This document shows, piece after piece, positions 23,014-31,086 of a stretch of DNA of 48,980 nt; position 1 is the first letter of the stretch, and every line of letters starts with the position of its first letter. The stretch lies in contig URIA01000010.1 in assembly GCA_900547765.1 (NCBI GenBank), forward strand, positions 1 through 48,980. The letters run 5' to 3'. The DNA comes from an uncultured Collinsella sp. (lineage in GTDB: Bacteria > Actinomycetota > Coriobacteriia > Coriobacteriales > Coriobacteriaceae). Position numbers and translations under genes: made by a program. Under the pieces are notes generated by a model, which did no database searches, was not told the DNA's origin, and worked only from the letters and a program-made list of their open reading frames with translations.

Positions 23014-25890
23014 TTACTCTGTCTCACTCAGATCGCTGAGCATAAACTCGTAAATGTCCTGGCGCACGGGCGCATTGAGTTCATATTCGATTTCGACGGC
23101 GTTGTCGCCGCTCTTAGTTTTAATAGCTTTGAACTCGCCAGTCGGATGCATTTCGCCTAGGAAGTAAAATTCCTTGCCACCCTTATCGTCCTTGTTCTTG
23201 CGCATAAACAAATACGTCTTTAGCCCGTTGCCCGGCCATGCCTGCAGTCGCTGAATCTCGGGGGAGTTGAGCGTGCGATTGTTCTTAGAGATTGCAACTA
23301 GCTTACTCGGCGAAACAAAGCGGTCTTCATACTGAATGGACTCGCTAATGTCGGGTGCCTTGTCATAGTTAATAAACACGGGGAATGTATTGCTCTTCTC
23401 GTCGTAGAAGTAGCCGCCAAGATTTTGGCCGTTGATGTTCTTTTCCCAGTTCATCAAGCGGCAAACTTCTTCGTACGTGTACTTGGCGTTGAGAACGAAA
23501 TTTGTGTTTTGGTACGTCTCGGCATAGTCGAGTCGGTTACGCGCAATGCCAAAATCCAGCACCTCGAGAATCTGACACTTGAACTCTGCGTTGCGCAGAG
23601 CGGTCGCAAACGCTTCGGTCAGACGAGGTCCGCATCCATCGTCAATAAGCAGGGAAACGAAATCCTTGGGAGTGGCAAAGTCGCCCTTAAGGACTGTGAT
23701 TGCCGACCTAACGGCGCTGTCCTTAAGCTGTGTGTGGTAGTTCCTAAGCGCAGCCTCGCGCATATGCCGGTAGCCCTCGTGTCCGGCTTCGACGAGCGTT
23801 TGAAGCAAATAGAGGTCTTCGAAACGCTTGCCCGCGGCGAGCTTTTGAGAAATAAATTTGAGAATCTTGGTTTGATCAGAGGAAAATTGAACCGTGTAGT
23901 CCGGCTCGTATTTGGATAGAAATGCGTGGTAGGACCCCAGGCCGCTATTCTTGAAGATAAGCAGCGGATCGATGGAGCCATTACGATCAAATTCGAGCAG
24001 CGAGGGAATCTTGCCGAGTTTTTGGCGCAAGTCGAGATATTCGTTTTTCAAAAACCTGACGGAGGTGAAATCGCCGCCATCGATGGCCTTGTAGATGCGT
24101 GCCTCGGAAATACGATCGAAGCTCACGGTCGAGCATCCGGGGATCGTTGAGTCGCCCTCTTGGACGAGTCGACGCAGGCGGTCTTTGTTGTAGGTCTTGT
24201 CACCCGACAGAGCGATGGGTACCAAGAAGTTGCTCTGGTAGTTACCGATAAAGTCGAGTACCAGTGCGTATTCCTTACCATCATTCAGGCGCAAACCTCG
24301 TCCGAGCTGCTGAATAAAGATGATTGCGGAGTCGGTGCGTCGAAGCATGATGATCTGATTGAGCGAGGGGATGTCGACGCCTTCGTTCATGATATCGACC
24401 GAGAAAATGTACTCGAGCTCGCCGGCTTCAAGTTGGCTGATCGCGGCATCGCGGACCTCATCGGAATCTTGACCGCTAATCGCAGCCGTTCGATATCCGA
24501 GAGCGTTGAATTTGCATGACAGCTCTTTTGCCTCGGCGTTTCGATTGCAGAAGATTAAGCCCCTGCGGTTGCTTTTGGTGACGCTATATTCCTCGATCTT
24601 CTCGGTGATATGACGTACGCGCTCGTCGGATGTTAGGCGTCCGAACAGGGCGGTATCTTCGACCGTTTCGTCGTCAATCTCCAGATCGTGAATGCCAAAA
24701 TAATGGAAGGGGGCTAGCATCTCCTCGGCCAAAGCGTCCTGCAGCGTGATCTGGAACGCGATGACGTGATTGAAAAGGGCAAAGACGTCATAGCCGTCGG
24801 TGCGATTGGGTGTAGCGGTCATGCCCAGATAAAACCGAGGCGTAAAGTGCGACATGATGGATTGGTAGCCCTGAGATCCCGTGCGGTGGGCCTCGTCGAT
24901 GACGATGTAGTCGAACTCATCGGGACGGAAATCGCTCAAATGTTTGGCGACTGAAGAACACATGGCAAACACGCAGGTAGCATTGCTTATATTCTTGCCA
25001 GTTTGATAGGTGTCGAACGTATAGGTACTACCTAAGAGCCGTTCGTAGCTTGCACGGGAGGCGTCGATAATGCGCCGGCGGTGCGCAAGAAAGAGGACGC
25101 GCCGGGGTTTAAACGCGAGTACATCGAACGCCGAAAGGAAGGTCTTGCCGGTGCCGGTTGCCGAGACCAGCAGGGCGCGGGTCTCGCCCTTGCGATGGAT
25201 TACACCGAGCGCCTCAATGGCGCGCTGCTGCATTTTATTGGGCTTGATTTCTTCGAGGTCATTCGTGGTTGGGCTAACAGTTGCCTGGAACGTCGGTTTC
25301 GATTTGGGCTTTGACGGACGTGCCGATCGATATGCGGCATAGTTCTCAATCCAGTCTTGGGAAAGCAAAACGGTTGAGGTGTCGTTCCACAGCGAATCAA
25401 ACTCGCCTCTAAGCTCTCCGAGCAGGCGGCTGTTCTCGACAGTCTGGTACAGCACGTTCCATTCTTTATTACAGGTGAGGGCGGTCTGCGTCATGTTGGA
25501 GCTGCCGACGATGACCGTGCTGGTTTCGCCCTTATCAAAAATGTATCCCTTGGCATGCAAATTACCCTGGAATACGCGAACTTCTATGTTGTCGTATTCC
25601 AGGAGCTTTCGAAACGCATCGGGTGAGTTGAAGTTGAGATAGGTGGACGTGAGCAGTCTGCCCTTAATGCCACGCTGCTTGAGCTCCTGGAACGCCTCGA
25701 CCAGGATTTGAAGGCCGCCGTCTGCAACAAACGCTACGCAAAAGTCAAAAGAGCTGCAGGTTGAGAGCTGCTCCTTGATAACGGATAGTAGTGTTCCGCC
25801 TGTCGCCTTCGAGTTGGCGATGAGCTTGGGTGAATCGTTCTCGCGTGCAAGCGAGCCGAATTCAATATCAATCTGCTGCTGCGTAGTCAT
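23014..25890 (-). CDS. PLD-like nuclease - superfamily 2 helicase - DUF3427 protein
   Basis: The product has 958 residues. A phospholipase-D-like domain comes first, with His112-Lys114 (LHAKGYIFDKG) and Asn132 in GSSNMTQTAL. Next is a DEAD/DEAH helicase with Walker A SATGTGKT (243-250), DEAH at 332-335 (IVIDEAHRTGS), motif III GMTATPNRTDG, and motif VI FIQQLGRGLRLNDG. The C-terminal third (about 620-950) fits DUF3427, with paired segments such as YTYEEVCRLMNWE and GGYFYDEKSNTFPVFINYDK. Only one HxK motif is seen, as in dimeric PLD nucleases. The start is ATG 25890; an upstream in-frame ATG at 26058 lacks a ribosome site. Lower GC than the neighbours suggests horizontal origin. Such proteins occur in strain-variable, defence-rich regions; a restriction or repair role is inferred. 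Confidence 0.9.
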   Translation of the reverse strand: MTTQQQIDIEFGSLARENDSPKLIANSKATGGTLLSVIKEQLSTCSSFDFCVAFVADGGLQILVEAFQELKQRGIKGRLLTSTYLNFNSPDAFRKLLEYDNIEVRVFQGNLHAKGYIFDKGETSTVIVGSSNMTQTALTCNKEWNVLYQTVENSRLLGELRGEFDSLWNDTSTVLLSQDWIENYAAYRSARPSKPKSKPTFQATVSPTTNDLEEIKPNKMQQRAIEALGVIHRKGETRALLVSATGTGKTFLSAFDVLAFKPRRVLFLAHRRRIIDASRASYERLLGSTYTFDTYQTGKNISNATCVFAMCSSVAKHLSDFRPDEFDYIVIDEAHRTGSQGYQSIMSHFTPRFYLGMTATPNRTDGYDVFALFNHVIAFQITLQDALAEEMLAPFHYFGIHDLEIDDETVEDTALFGRLTSDERVRHITEKIEEYSVTKSNRRGLIFCNRNAEAKELSCKFNALGYRTAAISGQDSDEVRDAAISQLEAGELEYIFSVDIMNEGVDIPSLNQIIMLRRTDSAIIFIQQLGRGLRLNDGKEYALVLDFIGNYQSNFLVPIALSGDKTYNKDRLRRLVQEGDSTIPGCSTVSFDRISEARIYKAIDGGDFTSVRFLKNEYLDLRQKLGKIPSLLEFDRNGSIDPLLIFKNSGLGSYHAFLSKYEPDYTVQFSSDQTKILKFISQKLAAGKRFEDLYLLQTLVEAGHEGYRHMREAALRNYHTQLKDSAVRSAITVLKGDFATPKDFVSLLIDDGCGPRLTEAFATALRNAEFKCQILEVLDFGIARNRLDYAETYQNTNFVLNAKYTYEEVCRLMNWEKNINGQNLGGYFYDEKSNTFPVFINYDKAPDISESIQYEDRFVSPSKLVAISKNNRTLNSPEIQRLQAWPGNGLKTYLFMRKNKDDKGGKEFYFLGEMHPTGEFKAIKTKSGDNAVEIEYELNAPVRQDIYEFMLSDLSETE

Positions 25891-26091
25891 CCCGGCCAAA
25901 CCTTTCGAAAGACTATGTTGGCGCCAGGATAACAGATCGATCGTTCGTGTTTTAGATGTATGACGATTGGGATTGGCAGTATGGCGTGATCTTGCACGTG
26001 TGTCCGCACGACATGTGACACTTACCCTGCCGCCATGCTCCGTCGCGGCGGCATGCATCTGAACAACGATCCTCTAAGGAGTACGATATCG

Positions 26092-26331
26092 ATGAGTGAC
26101 AACACCAAGCATCTCGCAAAGAAGTGCGTCAAGGACGCGGGGCCGTGCCTCGCGCTATGCCTTGCCGGCGCAGCGGTCGCGCTGCTGGCTGTTCTGGGGC
26201 CGTTTGATGTGCTCCGAAGTGCCAGTTCTCTGCACGTTTGCATGGCTCTTGCCGGTGCCATGATGACCGGCGGCCTGCTAGATCTGGTTTTTTGGGTGCT
26301 CGACCCGTTTGGATGGAAGAACGAGGGGTAG
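26092..26331 (+). CDS. Small two-span membrane protein, unknown
   Basis: The product has 79 residues. Two hydrophobic segments are visible, about residues 16-38 (CLALCLAGAAVALLAVLG) and 46-69 (HVCMALAGAMMTGGLLDLVFW), preceded by a lysine-rich start and ending DPFGWKNEG. CTAAGGAG lies 12 bases before the ATG at 26092. An earlier in-frame ATG (26035) has no such site. It lies between the divergent helicase gene and a phosphoesterase gene on the same strand. No family was recognised. Confidence 0.65.
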   Translation: MSDNTKHLAKKCVKDAGPCLALCLAGAAVALLAVLGPFDVLRSASSLHVCMALAGAMMTGGLLDLVFWVLDPFGWKNEG

Positions 26332-26416
26332 GTCCTAAAGGATGGAAGGGCTGGAACGGTTGGCTTAGTGATCGTGCAGAATGTGGGCTAGCGACTTACA
26401 GGGAAGTGGTAATCCG

Positions 26417-27142
26417 ATGACGGTCTATGTGACGGGCGATATTCACGGTGGCCTCGACATGCAAAAGCTGCGCGATTGGGATCTTGGGAAAAGCCTGACG
26501 AGCGACGACTATCTCATCATTGCCGGTGACTTTGGCTTTCCGTGGGATTTCTCCGCCGAGGAATGTGACGACATCGCTTGGCTGGAGTCGCGCCCCTATA
26601 CCGTGCTGTTCGTCGACGGCAACCACGAACGCTACGACCATTGGGCGGAGCGCCCCATGGAGCTGTGGCATGGTGGGTTGACGCAGCGTCTGTCGGATAC
26701 TTCGCCCATACGGCGCCTGACGCGCGGCGAGGTTTTTGAGCTCGACGGCTCAACGGTCTTTACCATGGGCGGCGCCACGAGCGTGGACAAGGAATACCGC
26801 ATTCCGTATTCCAGCTGGTGGCCGCAGGAACTGCCGGACGAGCGCAACTTTGAGGAGGCACGGACAAAGCTCGACAGCGTGGGCTGGAAGGTCGACTACG
26901 TGATCACCCACACCTGCTCTACGCGCATGCTTTCGCCCACGCTTTATCCGGTGCCCGGCTGGAATTGCCCCGCCGTTGATCGGCTTACGGCGTTTTTCGA
27001 TGAGCTGGAAGATCGCTTGGACTACAGGCGCTGGTATTACGGGCATTTTCATCGAGATGCCAGCCCGGCCGAGCGCCATACCGTGCTCTACGACTGCATC
27101 GTTCGCCTGGGCGACGAACTCCAGCCCTGGGATGTTGCGTAG
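26417..27142 (+). CDS. Calcineurin-like metallophosphoesterase
   Basis: The product has 241 residues. The five motifs of the superfamily are present: VTGDIHGG, IAGDFGFPW, VDGNHERYD, VITHTCSTR and YYGHFHRD. The subtype resembles proteins annotated as Ser/Thr phosphatases or DNA-repair-like phosphoesterases in Firmicutes and Actinobacteria; the substrate is unknown. The start is ATG 26417 with GGGAAGTGG upstream. It is convergent with the glutamyl-Q tRNA(Asp) synthetase gene, with 15 bases between them. Confidence 0.88.
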   Translation: MTVYVTGDIHGGLDMQKLRDWDLGKSLTSDDYLIIAGDFGFPWDFSAEECDDIAWLESRPYTVLFVDGNHERYDHWAERPMELWHGGLTQRLSDTSPIRRLTRGEVFELDGSTVFTMGGATSVDKEYRIPYSSWWPQELPDERNFEEARTKLDSVGWKVDYVITHTCSTRMLSPTLYPVPGWNCPAVDRLTAFFDELEDRLDYRRWYYGHFHRDASPAERHTVLYDCIVRLGDELQPWDVA

Positions 27143-27157
27143 GGGTGGGGTGCCTGA

Positions 27158-28162
27158 TTACTCAGCCGTTACGGTGATGTTCTCCCTGTGCTTGCGGATA
27201 ACATCCCAGCTAAAATGCTCGACCAGCTGCTCGGCAGAGCGCGGCGTGGTGCCCGGTGCGATGCCTGTTTGTCCGGCGAGCCAGCCCAGCAGCGCTTCGG
27301 GCGTGCCAAAGCGGGCGCGGAGTTCGCCCAGGTCCAGATCGCGGTCTCGTTTGGAAAGGCGGCGGCCGTCCGGTGCCATGAGCAGCGGAATATGTGCGTA
27401 GTGCGGCGTGGGCAGTCCCAACAGGTGCTGCAGATAGATCTGGCGCGGCGTGGACCCCAGCAGGTCGCATCCGCGCACGACCTCGGTGACGCCCATGGCA
27501 GCGTCGTCGACCACCACGGCTAGCTGATAGGCAAACACGCCGTCGCTGCGGCGCACCAAAAAGTCGCCGCACTCGGTGGCGAGTGCTTCGCATTGGGCGC
27601 CGTACGTGCGATCCACAAATTCGATCACGTCGTCTGCGAGGTCGTCGACGGTGGGCACGCACAGACGTGTGGCCGGGGCGCGCAGGGCGCTGCGACGGGC
27701 CACCTCCTCGGCCGAAAGACTTCGGCAGGCGCCACGGTAGATGGGCGTGCCGTCGCTCGCGTGCGGTGCGCTCGCGGCGTGGAGCTCGGCGCGCGTGCAA
27801 AAGCAGGGATAGGTGAGGCCGGCGTATTGCAACTGGCGCAGGGCGTCCTCGTACAAGTCCAGGCGGTCGTGCTGGTAGTAGGGGCCTTCGTCCCACTCCA
27901 GCCCCAGCCAGGCCAGGTCGTCAATCAATTGAGTGGCAAGTTCGGGGCGCTTGCAGCGATCGTCCAGGTCCTCAATGCGTAACACGATGCTGCCGCCCTG
28001 GCTGCGGGCCGAAAGCCATGCGCACAGGCAGCTGAACACGTTGCCCAGGTGCATGCGGCCCGAGGGCGACGGGGCAAAGCGCCCCACGACGGGGGTGGGG
28101 GCGGCCGGCGTCGTTGGCGCGTCGGCGGCGGGTGCTGCTATGTTGCGTGCGTTGATGTCCAT
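27158..28162 (-). CDS. gluQ: Glutamyl-Q tRNA(Asp) synthetase
   Basis: The product is a 334-residue truncated GluRS paralogue that attaches glutamate to queuosine in tRNA-Asp. The HIGH-like motif is in RFAPSPSGRMHLGN and the KMSKS-like motif in RRLSKRDRD. The distinctive zinc site is present as CFC (in YPCFCTRAEL) and Y-x3-C (in IYRGAC). The anticodon-binding domain of true GluRS is missing, as expected for this family. The N-terminus carries an Ala/Pro-rich extension of about 35 residues (APAADAPTTPAAPTP). I take ATG 28162 as start; a -10 box ends 7 bases before it, suggesting a leaderless message. Confidence 0.9.
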   Translation of the reverse strand: MDINARNIAAPAADAPTTPAAPTPVVGRFAPSPSGRMHLGNVFSCLCAWLSARSQGGSIVLRIEDLDDRCKRPELATQLIDDLAWLGLEWDEGPYYQHDRLDLYEDALRQLQYAGLTYPCFCTRAELHAASAPHASDGTPIYRGACRSLSAEEVARRSALRAPATRLCVPTVDDLADDVIEFVDRTYGAQCEALATECGDFLVRRSDGVFAYQLAVVVDDAAMGVTEVVRGCDLLGSTPRQIYLQHLLGLPTPHYAHIPLLMAPDGRRLSKRDRDLDLGELRARFGTPEALLGWLAGQTGIAPGTTPRSAEQLVEHFSWDVIRKHRENITVTAE

Positions 28163-28169
28163 GCGGACG

Positions 28170-28175
28170 AGTATA
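28170..28175 (-). promoter_or_regulatory. gluQ: -10 box implying a leaderless gluQ transcript
   Basis: Reading leftwards, TATACT is followed by CGTCCGC and then the ATG. With usual -10 to start-site spacing, transcription would begin at the A of the start codon. No Shine-Dalgarno sequence is present. The -35 position (GTCTCC) is poor. Confidence 0.5.
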
Positions 28176-28298
28176 GCGCGGGGCGCGGTGGGGGAGACGC
28201 TGCCGTGGCCTGCAAGTTGCTGAGGCCGCGCGTTGCGCGTGCCGGACCACCGGCTCGGCGCCTTAATCGCCGTCAATCAATCTAGCCCTCAAACGACA

Positions 28299-28334
28299 GA
28301 AACCCCGGCAGCTCTTCGCAACTGCCGGGGTTTC
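28299..28334. terminator. Perfect 13-bp hairpin upstream of the DUF2207 gene
   Basis: GAAACCCCGGCAG (28299-28311) pairs exactly with CTGCCGGGGTTTC (28322-28334) around CTCTTCGCAA. Purine-rich sequence follows on the right and acgaca precedes on the left, so a U-run is absent on both strands. It may be a protein- or RNA-level structure rather than a true terminator. Confidence 0.5.
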
Positions 28335-28529
28335 CGCGGAAAAGGGGGACATGATCCTCGAGCGGACGGCAAAGGGGCAAACCGTTTTCGCTCAACTGCT
28401 TTATGCCCCTCAACTGGCGGCTCAATCAGCGCATGCCGCGCCCACACAAAGCCGCTACACCTGTGATGGAGCTATGAAGTGGTATCTATTGCCGGGGCAG
28501 TGCCTGGCCAAAGAGTGTCCCCAGCGACT

Positions 28530-28558
28530 AGTCGTTTAAGAACGTCCCCAAAACGACT
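28530..28558 (-). repeat. REP-like palindrome, GGGGACGTTC core
   Basis: AGTCGTTT (28530-28537) pairs with AAACGACT (28551-28558). Read leftwards the interior is TGGGGACGTTCTT and the element ends AAACGACTAGTCG, nearly identical to the element at 9549-9581. Confidence 0.78.
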
Positions 28559-28674
28559 GCCCGTGGGCGTGACTTTTGTCCCGTTTTGACGCTCCGCTGA
28601 CCTAGATGTTCGTCACATGAACCCGCAAACGTGGGACAATGACGCTACTGGTACCACAGACAAAGGATGTGCCT

Positions 28675-30621
28675 ATGAACGCCCCCGTTGCCAAGACCTG
28701 TCGGCAGCGCCGCCTGTTTGCGCGATTCGCTTCCGTCTGCGCGCTCGTCGCGCTTGCGTTGCTGCTGCTGCCTGCCGTCGCGCACGCCGACGGCTACTCC
28801 ATGAGCCAAACCTACATCGGCGCCACGGTTGAGGCCGATGGCTCGCTGACCGTTGTCGAGGGACGCCAGTTCGATTTCGACGATGACATCAACGGCGTGT
28901 ATTGGGATATCAATACAGGCTCTAACCAGCAAGGCGGCTCGGTGGTCGTCAATGTGCTGAGCGTCGAGGAAGACGACACTGCGTTTAACAAGGTCGACAG
29001 CGCAAACAAAGGCGACGACGGCGTTTACACGGTGGAACAGTCCGACGACGGCGTAAAGATTAAGGTGTTCAGCCCCCACGAGAGCGGCGACAGCGCAATC
29101 TACTACGTGAGTTATTCCATGACCGGTGCGGTTATGAACTGTGCCGATACCGCCGAGCTTTACTGGAAATTCGTCGGCGACGGCTGGTCGGCGGACTCCG
29201 ATGACGTCGAGATGGAAGTCTACTTTGCAAATGCCGCTGCCGGGACGGCTGCCGTCAAGGGCGATAACTTCCGCGCATGGGGCCACGGCCCGCTGACGGG
29301 CGACGTGTCGCTCGATGCGGACGAGCCCATGGTCACCTATACCATTCCCTGCGTGCATGAGGGCGAATTCGCCGAGGCACGCATCGCCTTCCCCAGCGAC
29401 TGGGTGCCGCAGCTTGCCGTCTCGGGCGAAAAGCGCATGTCGACGATTCTGAGCGAAGAGAAGGAATGGGCCGACGAGGCCAACGCTCGCCGTGAGCACG
29501 CGCGTGCGGTTGCCGGCGCGATTGCCGTGGTGTGTGTTGTCGTGGCGGTTGCCTATACCGGTGTGATCGTGATGCTTAAGCTGCGCAGGCCCAAGCCCAA
29601 GCCGCTCTTCCAGGACGAGTACTTCCGCGATGTGCCCTCGGCCGACCATCCCGCGGTGCTTGCAGCTCTCATGAGCTGGAACGACGTGCCCGATCAGGCA
29701 TATATCGCCACGCTTATGAAGCTCACCGACGACCGTGTGATCAAGCTGGAAGAAGCGACCGAGACCAAGAAGAAGGGTCTGCTCCGTCGCGAAAAAGAGG
29801 AGCAGACGTATCGCATCACAGTGACCGACGAGGCCTGGAAGGCTGCCAAGAAGGACGGCATCGACCGCGATGTGCTCAAGGTCTTCTTCGCTGGCGTTAA
29901 GCCCGATAAAGACGGCGTCCGTTCGCGCACGTTTAGCGAGCTGGAGGAGTATGCCAGCGAGCGTACTGCATCTGTTGGTGACAAGCTCGAGGACTATCAG
30001 AGCACGGTTAAGGGCAAGCTGGAGGCGCGCGAGCTAATCGCCTCGGACGGCACCATCGCCCTGGTTGCCGGCTTGGTTCTCGGCATCATCATCGTCTTTG
30101 GCATTCTGGGCTCTCTGATCTATACCGACTTTGCGGATGCCAATGTCGGCGCCGCTATGATCTCGATCCCCGTCACGATCGTGGGCTTTGTCCTGAGCTG
30201 CACCTTCCGTCGCTACACGCCGGAGGGCGCCGAGGTGGCGGCTCGCTGCAAGGCGCTCAAGCATTGGCTCGAGGACTTTACGCGTCTGAAGGAGGCCGTT
30301 CCCAGCGACCTGATCTTGTGGAACAAGCTGCTGGTGATGGGCGTTGCCCTGGGCGTTTCGAAAGAAGTGCTGCGACAGCTGGCCGAAGCCGTGCCTGCGG
30401 ACCTGCGCAACAGTGACGATTTCTACGACAACTACCCCTGCTACTGGTGGTATTACCATCACTACGGCAACGAGTCTCCGCTCGATTCGTTCAACGATGT
30501 GTATCACGAGACCATCCGCGAGCTGGCTTCGAGTTCCGATAGCTCGAGCGGCGGCAGCGGCGGCGGCTTTTCCGGTGGCGGCGGTGGCGGCGTCGGCGGA
30601 GGCGGCGGTGGAACGTTCTAG
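28675..30621 (+). CDS. DUF2207 membrane protein with glycine-rich tail
   Basis: The product has 648 residues. A signal peptide (about 11-39, ending VAHADG) leads to an extracellular DUF2207 domain of about 240 residues, with YIGATVEADGSLTVVEGRQF, YWDINTGSN and the YYVSYSMTGAVMN region. A membrane segment (about 279-302) precedes a cytoplasmic part with a DUF2207-type winged segment (YIATLMKLTDDRVIKLEEA), followed by two further membrane segments (about 460-485 and 490-510). The C-terminus is a Ser/Gly run (SGGSGGGFSGGGGGG). DUF2207 proteins are widespread membrane proteins without a known role. AAAGGATG precedes the ATG at 28675; an earlier in-frame ATG (28639) lacks one. Confidence 0.9.
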   Translation: MNAPVAKTCRQRRLFARFASVCALVALALLLLPAVAHADGYSMSQTYIGATVEADGSLTVVEGRQFDFDDDINGVYWDINTGSNQQGGSVVVNVLSVEEDDTAFNKVDSANKGDDGVYTVEQSDDGVKIKVFSPHESGDSAIYYVSYSMTGAVMNCADTAELYWKFVGDGWSADSDDVEMEVYFANAAAGTAAVKGDNFRAWGHGPLTGDVSLDADEPMVTYTIPCVHEGEFAEARIAFPSDWVPQLAVSGEKRMSTILSEEKEWADEANARREHARAVAGAIAVVCVVVAVAYTGVIVMLKLRRPKPKPLFQDEYFRDVPSADHPAVLAALMSWNDVPDQAYIATLMKLTDDRVIKLEEATETKKKGLLRREKEEQTYRITVTDEAWKAAKKDGIDRDVLKVFFAGVKPDKDGVRSRTFSELEEYASERTASVGDKLEDYQSTVKGKLEARELIASDGTIALVAGLVLGIIIVFGILGSLIYTDFADANVGAAMISIPVTIVGFVLSCTFRRYTPEGAEVAARCKALKHWLEDFTRLKEAVPSDLILWNKLLVMGVALGVSKEVLRQLAEAVPADLRNSDDFYDNYPCYWWYYHHYGNESPLDSFNDVYHETIRELASSSDSSSGGSGGGFSGGGGGGVGGGGGGTF

Positions 30622-30731
30622 CGAGCGCTTGCTTTGGGGTGGATCTTTCTGGGCGGTTGCCAGGGAAGATTCATCCCATTTTTGTGCATCGAAACGGGCC
30701 AAACTTTCCGCTGCGGACCTTCGCGCAAGGG

Positions 30732-30967
30732 GCAGTGGACAAAAAATGCCAAATATGAGTACTGTTGCTGCGTTGGTCACATATGTTTGCACATAATAAT
30801 GGGTTCCTAATGAGAGCACTTCTCGTTAGGGGCCCATTTTATTGAACATTTGAGGAGCTACGTCAGCTCGTGCAGCTGGTCGTCATACCTATAAGCATCA
30901 AAAATGCCCCGAATCGCTGCTACTAAAAAGGTAACAGTACTCATATTTGATGTTTTTTGACCACAGC
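30732..30967. repeat. MITE-like unit with 33- to 36-bp terminal inverted repeats
   Basis: Bases 30737-30769 and 30930-30962 are complementary at 27 of 33 positions, sharing CAAATATGAGTACTGTT. Similarity extends about five bases outward on each side. The interior contains the terminator at 30798-30843 and no reading frame. It looks like a non-autonomous mobile element or a repeated 3-prime regulatory cassette; no target-site duplication was identified with certainty. Confidence 0.6.
30798..30843 (+). terminator. Strong rho-independent terminator
   Basis: AATGGGTTCCTAATGAGA (30798-30815) pairs almost fully with TCTCGTTAGGGGCCCATT (30821-30838), and TTTATT follows. It would end the DUF2207 transcript about 180 bases after its stop codon. 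Confidence 0.85.
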
Positions 30968-31003
30968 TATTTGCAGACCACCAAGGCTACTCATTGGGGA
31001 CAC

Positions 31004-31071
31004 TCATTGGGGACAGACTTAAATGACTAGTTGTTGGGGATCAGTCATTGGGGACAGACTTAAATGACTAG
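31004..31071. repeat. Tandem GGGGACAG palindromes
   Basis: The 27-base unit TCATTGGGGACAGACTTA+AATGACTAG occurs at 31004-31030 and 31045-31071, 41 bases apart. A partial copy (TCATTGGGGACAC) lies at 30991-31003. In the second copy, AGTCATT (31043-31049) pairs with AATGACT (31063-31069). The core and right arm are close relatives of the copies at 9549-9581 and 28530-28558. The cluster ends just before the acetyltransferase stop codon. Confidence 0.82.
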
Positions 31072-31086
31072 GTGTGGCTGCTTGGG

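Larger units (their letters stand above)
28163..28674. other. 512-base divergent intergenic region
   Basis: It contains the leaderless promoter of gluQ, a perfect 13-bp hairpin (28299-28334), a GGGGAC-core palindrome (28530-28558) and a further gggggac fragment at 28345-28351. Short open frames in the stretch 28340-28540 have no ribosome sites and are not called. The leader of the DUF2207 gene, with AAAGGATG, closes the region. Confidence 0.6.
30622..31086. other. 465-base convergent intergenic region
   Basis: It lies between the DUF2207 gene and the convergent acetyltransferase gene. It holds a 236-base unit bounded by inverted repeats (30732-30967) with a strong terminator inside, followed by a cluster of GGGGACAG repeats (30990-31071). 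No gene is supported. Confidence 0.6.

Noticed and set aside
26035..26091. Longer start for the small membrane protein
   Set aside because: The ATG at 26092 has CTAAGGAG at good spacing, while the upstream ATG has no such site and lies in the divergent promoter region.
28351..28539. Short open frames in the gap upstream of the DUF2207 gene
   Set aside because: They lack ribosome sites, carry no recognisable motif and run through repeat sequence.
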